Assembly: GCA_934695325.1 (NCBI GenBank)
Contig: CAKUVD010000004.1
Span: forward strand, 121,833-185,832
Length of the DNA: 64,000 nucleotides
Direction: 5' to 3'
DNA from: an uncultured Bacteroidales bacterium
GTDB taxonomy: Bacteria; Bacteroidota; Bacteroidia; Bacteroidales; UBA932
Positions 62,409 through 64,000 of the stretch are shown piece after piece. Numbering within the stretch: position 1 is the stretch's first letter; each line of letters starts with the position of its first letter. The position numbers and the translations under genes are program-made. The notes beneath the pieces were generated by a model. That model was given only the letters and a program-made list of their open reading frames with translations. It ran no database searches and was not told the DNA's origin.

Positions 62409-62420
62409 TGACAGATAATT

Positions 62421-64000
62421 ATGAAGAAAGTAGTTTTCCTCGCAGCTGCAGTCGCCGCATTGGCAGGCTGCCAGACCGAGAAGGTCGAGACCCTGGCTCC
62501 CGGACTTGTAAAGATAGTTCCGGTGATGACCAAGGTTACAGACGTGAATTTCGAGAATGGTGACAAGGTGGGCGTCTCCATAATGCAGGGCGAAGTGGCC
62601 TATGCGAGCAATCAGCTTCTCACATATTCGGACAATGTGTTCTCCGGTTCTCTGATGTGGTATGCGGAGGCTTTGACACCATCGACATTGACAGCGTACT
62701 ATCCTTATTCCGAGACAGGGGTGCCTTCATCATTCACGGTCGCCTCGGACCAGACGAAGGGCTATGCGGCATCCGACCTCATTGCCGGCAGAAAGGAGAA
62801 TGTCACTCCTTCTGTAAATGCCATAGTCGTGCCTTTCAAGCACATGCTCTCCAAGATCTCTCTCAAGGTGGACAACCAGTCCCAGGCCGGAATCGCCTCT
62901 GTCGAGCTCCGCTGCTCCAAGACCACCGCTGACGTTGACCTCGTCAATATGACAGCGTCTGCCTCGGAATCATCTGCTGTCGAGGCCGTCAAGGCTCTCG
63001 AGGTCAATGCCGGTGAACTTTACAGCGCCATCGTTGTGCCTCAGACCGTGGCTTTCGAACTGGCGGTAACTACTTCCACCGGCAAGGAACTTACACAGAA
63101 ACTTGTCTCCACGGAGCTGAAGCAGGGGCTTCAATATACTGTGAATGTGAAAGTCATGCCGTCCGATATCAAGGTGTCCATTTCCGGCGATATAGAGAAC
63201 TGGGGCGACGGCGGAGAGATAAGCGGCGATGTGCCTACATACATTGACTTTGCGGAGTATGACGGATATTTCATCTACAAGAATGAGAAATATACCACGG
63301 CGAAGATGTCCGACGGCTCAGTGTGGATGACGCAGTCTATGCGTTATGTTCCTGAAGGATATACGGTCTCTACTGATCCTGCCGCTGCGGATGCTCATAT
63401 ATGGGCTCCATATACCATCGAGAACGGCGCCGGGAAGCCTTCCACTGACGAGACTCTGGTGGAGAAGAACGGATATCTCTATGACTATCAGGCTATCTTC
63501 GGCGAGGAAATCACCGCGGACAATGCAGGCTCGTTCGAGGGCAAGCAGGGTATCTGCCCTAACGGATGGCACGTGCCTACAAGGGCTGAATATCTGACTC
63601 TCTGCGGATACTCGAACAAGGGTGCCAATGACGATGCTGTCATCACTGATGAGAATGCCCTGTTCTGGGACAAGACTGCAGGTTACGGCTCTGTGAAGAA
63701 AGCGAATGAGCTCGGATGGAACTTCGTGTTCGCAGGTAACCGTCAGAAGGCATCATTCTCTGCCACGGGACAGTATGGTAAAACTGCGATATCTGCAGCC
63801 AATACGAGTGATGCTTCTTTTGTCGGTAGCCCGTCTATTACTTATATGGCGTCATCGACGTTGAACAAGGCGAATTATGACAGCAAGGACCCTACGAAAC
63901 TAAATAGCATCCAGTTCTTCGGGATGATGACCACGTTTACAGGTACATATAAGGACGGACGCCTTTCGATGAGTTTTGTGCATATTGAGAACGGCGTAAG
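62421..64000 (+). CDS. Fimbrillin-like lipoprotein with FISUMP domain (partial, runs off the window)
   Basis: The frame opens at ATG 62421 and stays open to the window end (526 codons seen). The lipoprotein signal MKKVVFLAAAVAALAGCQTE has its Cys at residue 17. Residues about 20-250 resemble a fimbrillin (Mfa-like) domain: FENGDKVGVSIMQGEV, LTAYYPYSET, VPFKHMLSKISLKVDN and TVNVKVMPSDIKV. From about residue 275 a FISUMP-type domain appears (WMTQSMRYVP, CPNGWHVPTRAEYLTLCGY). It is encoded 12 bases after the barrel gene, as the fourth operon member. Fimbrillin proteins build Bacteroidota type V pili, but this hybrid is more likely a surface protein than a pilus stalk. Confidence 0.85.
   Translation, partial: MKKVVFLAAAVAALAGCQTEKVETLAPGLVKIVPVMTKVTDVNFENGDKVGVSIMQGEVAYASNQLLTYSDNVFSGSLMWYAEALTPSTLTAYYPYSETGVPSSFTVASDQTKGYAASDLIAGRKENVTPSVNAIVVPFKHMLSKISLKVDNQSQAGIASVELRCSKTTADVDLVNMTASASESSAVEAVKALEVNAGELYSAIVVPQTVAFELAVTTSTGKELTQKLVSTELKQGLQYTVNVKVMPSDIKVSISGDIENWGDGGEISGDVPTYIDFAEYDGYFIYKNEKYTTAKMSDGSVWMTQSMRYVPEGYTVSTDPAAADAHIWAPYTIENGAGKPSTDETLVEKNGYLYDYQAIFGEEITADNAGSFEGKQGICPNGWHVPTRAEYLTLCGYSNKGANDDAVITDENALFWDKTAGYGSVKKANELGWNFVFAGNRQKASFSATGQYGKTAISAANTSDASFVGSPSITYMASSTLNKANYDSKDPTKLNSIQFFGMMTTFTGTYKDGRLSMSFVHIENGV

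Noticed and set aside
1..64000. tRNA, rRNA or riboswitch genes
   Set aside because: Intergenic gaps were read through and none shows a cloverleaf, rRNA segment or recognisable riboswitch core; a covariance search would be needed to exclude small RNAs.

Overview
The window is chromosomal DNA from a member of the Bacteroidota, almost certainly order Bacteroidales. The signs are a SusC/SusD pair, BACON-domain lipoproteins, DUF4876/DUF6850-type envelope proteins, a fimbrillin/FISUMP protein, eukaryote-type GlyQS, and repeated promoters of the Bacteroidota type (TTTG, 19-20 bases, TAnnTTTG) with A-rich leaders and no strong Shine-Dalgarno sites. Base composition looks intermediate (not computed). 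No tRNA, rRNA, CRISPR array, integrase or intact insertion sequence was seen.

Layout. 0-16 kb: tail of an LptC-like gene, a SurA/PpiD-type periplasmic folding factor, ychF, an EEP-family hydrolase, galactokinase, a CpXC protein, a YeiH-type exporter, two small envelope proteins, a large surface metallopeptidase/propeller/barrel protein, a Na/Pi-type transporter and a thioredoxin-like lipoprotein. 15-34 kb: an accessory carbohydrate locus. It has a GntR-type regulator divergent from a cytoplasmic catabolic operon (MFS importer, AraA/FucI-like isomerase, an unusual kinase-like/phosphomannose-isomerase fusion, ROK kinase). A second promoter drives an outer-envelope operon (EEP lipoprotein, SusC, SusD, BACON binding protein, BACON-EEP protein, a DUF6259-like putative glycosidase, a mutarotase-like protein). 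Both promoters are followed by copies of ACCACACTA, which suggests shared control. 33.8-35.2 kb is gene-poor, with a probably frameshifted lipoprotein and a small secreted protein.

35-45 kb: housekeeping genes: galM, thyA, folA, ybeY, mnmG, ruvA, sufS, sufE, a SufT-like gene, folK and glyQS. A perfect parS-like palindrome lies inside mnmG, and a 46-bp palindrome with a parS-like centre lies between mnmG and ruvA. 45-56.6 kb: a GH2-mutarotase fusion, a thiL operon with two envelope proteins, another EEP enzyme and dnaE. 56.8-64 kb: an envelope operon (TonB-dependent receptor, DUF4876 lipoprotein, DUF6850-type barrel, fimbrillin/FISUMP protein cut by the window end).

Best candidate for an undescribed system: the 15-34 kb locus. 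It pairs SusC/D uptake with two EEP-fold putative phosphodiesterases of one distinctive subtype rather than a set of classical glycoside hydrolases, and with an isomerase, a PMI fusion and a ROK kinase. A phosphate-bearing or phosphodiester-linked sugar is a reasonable but unproven substrate guess.
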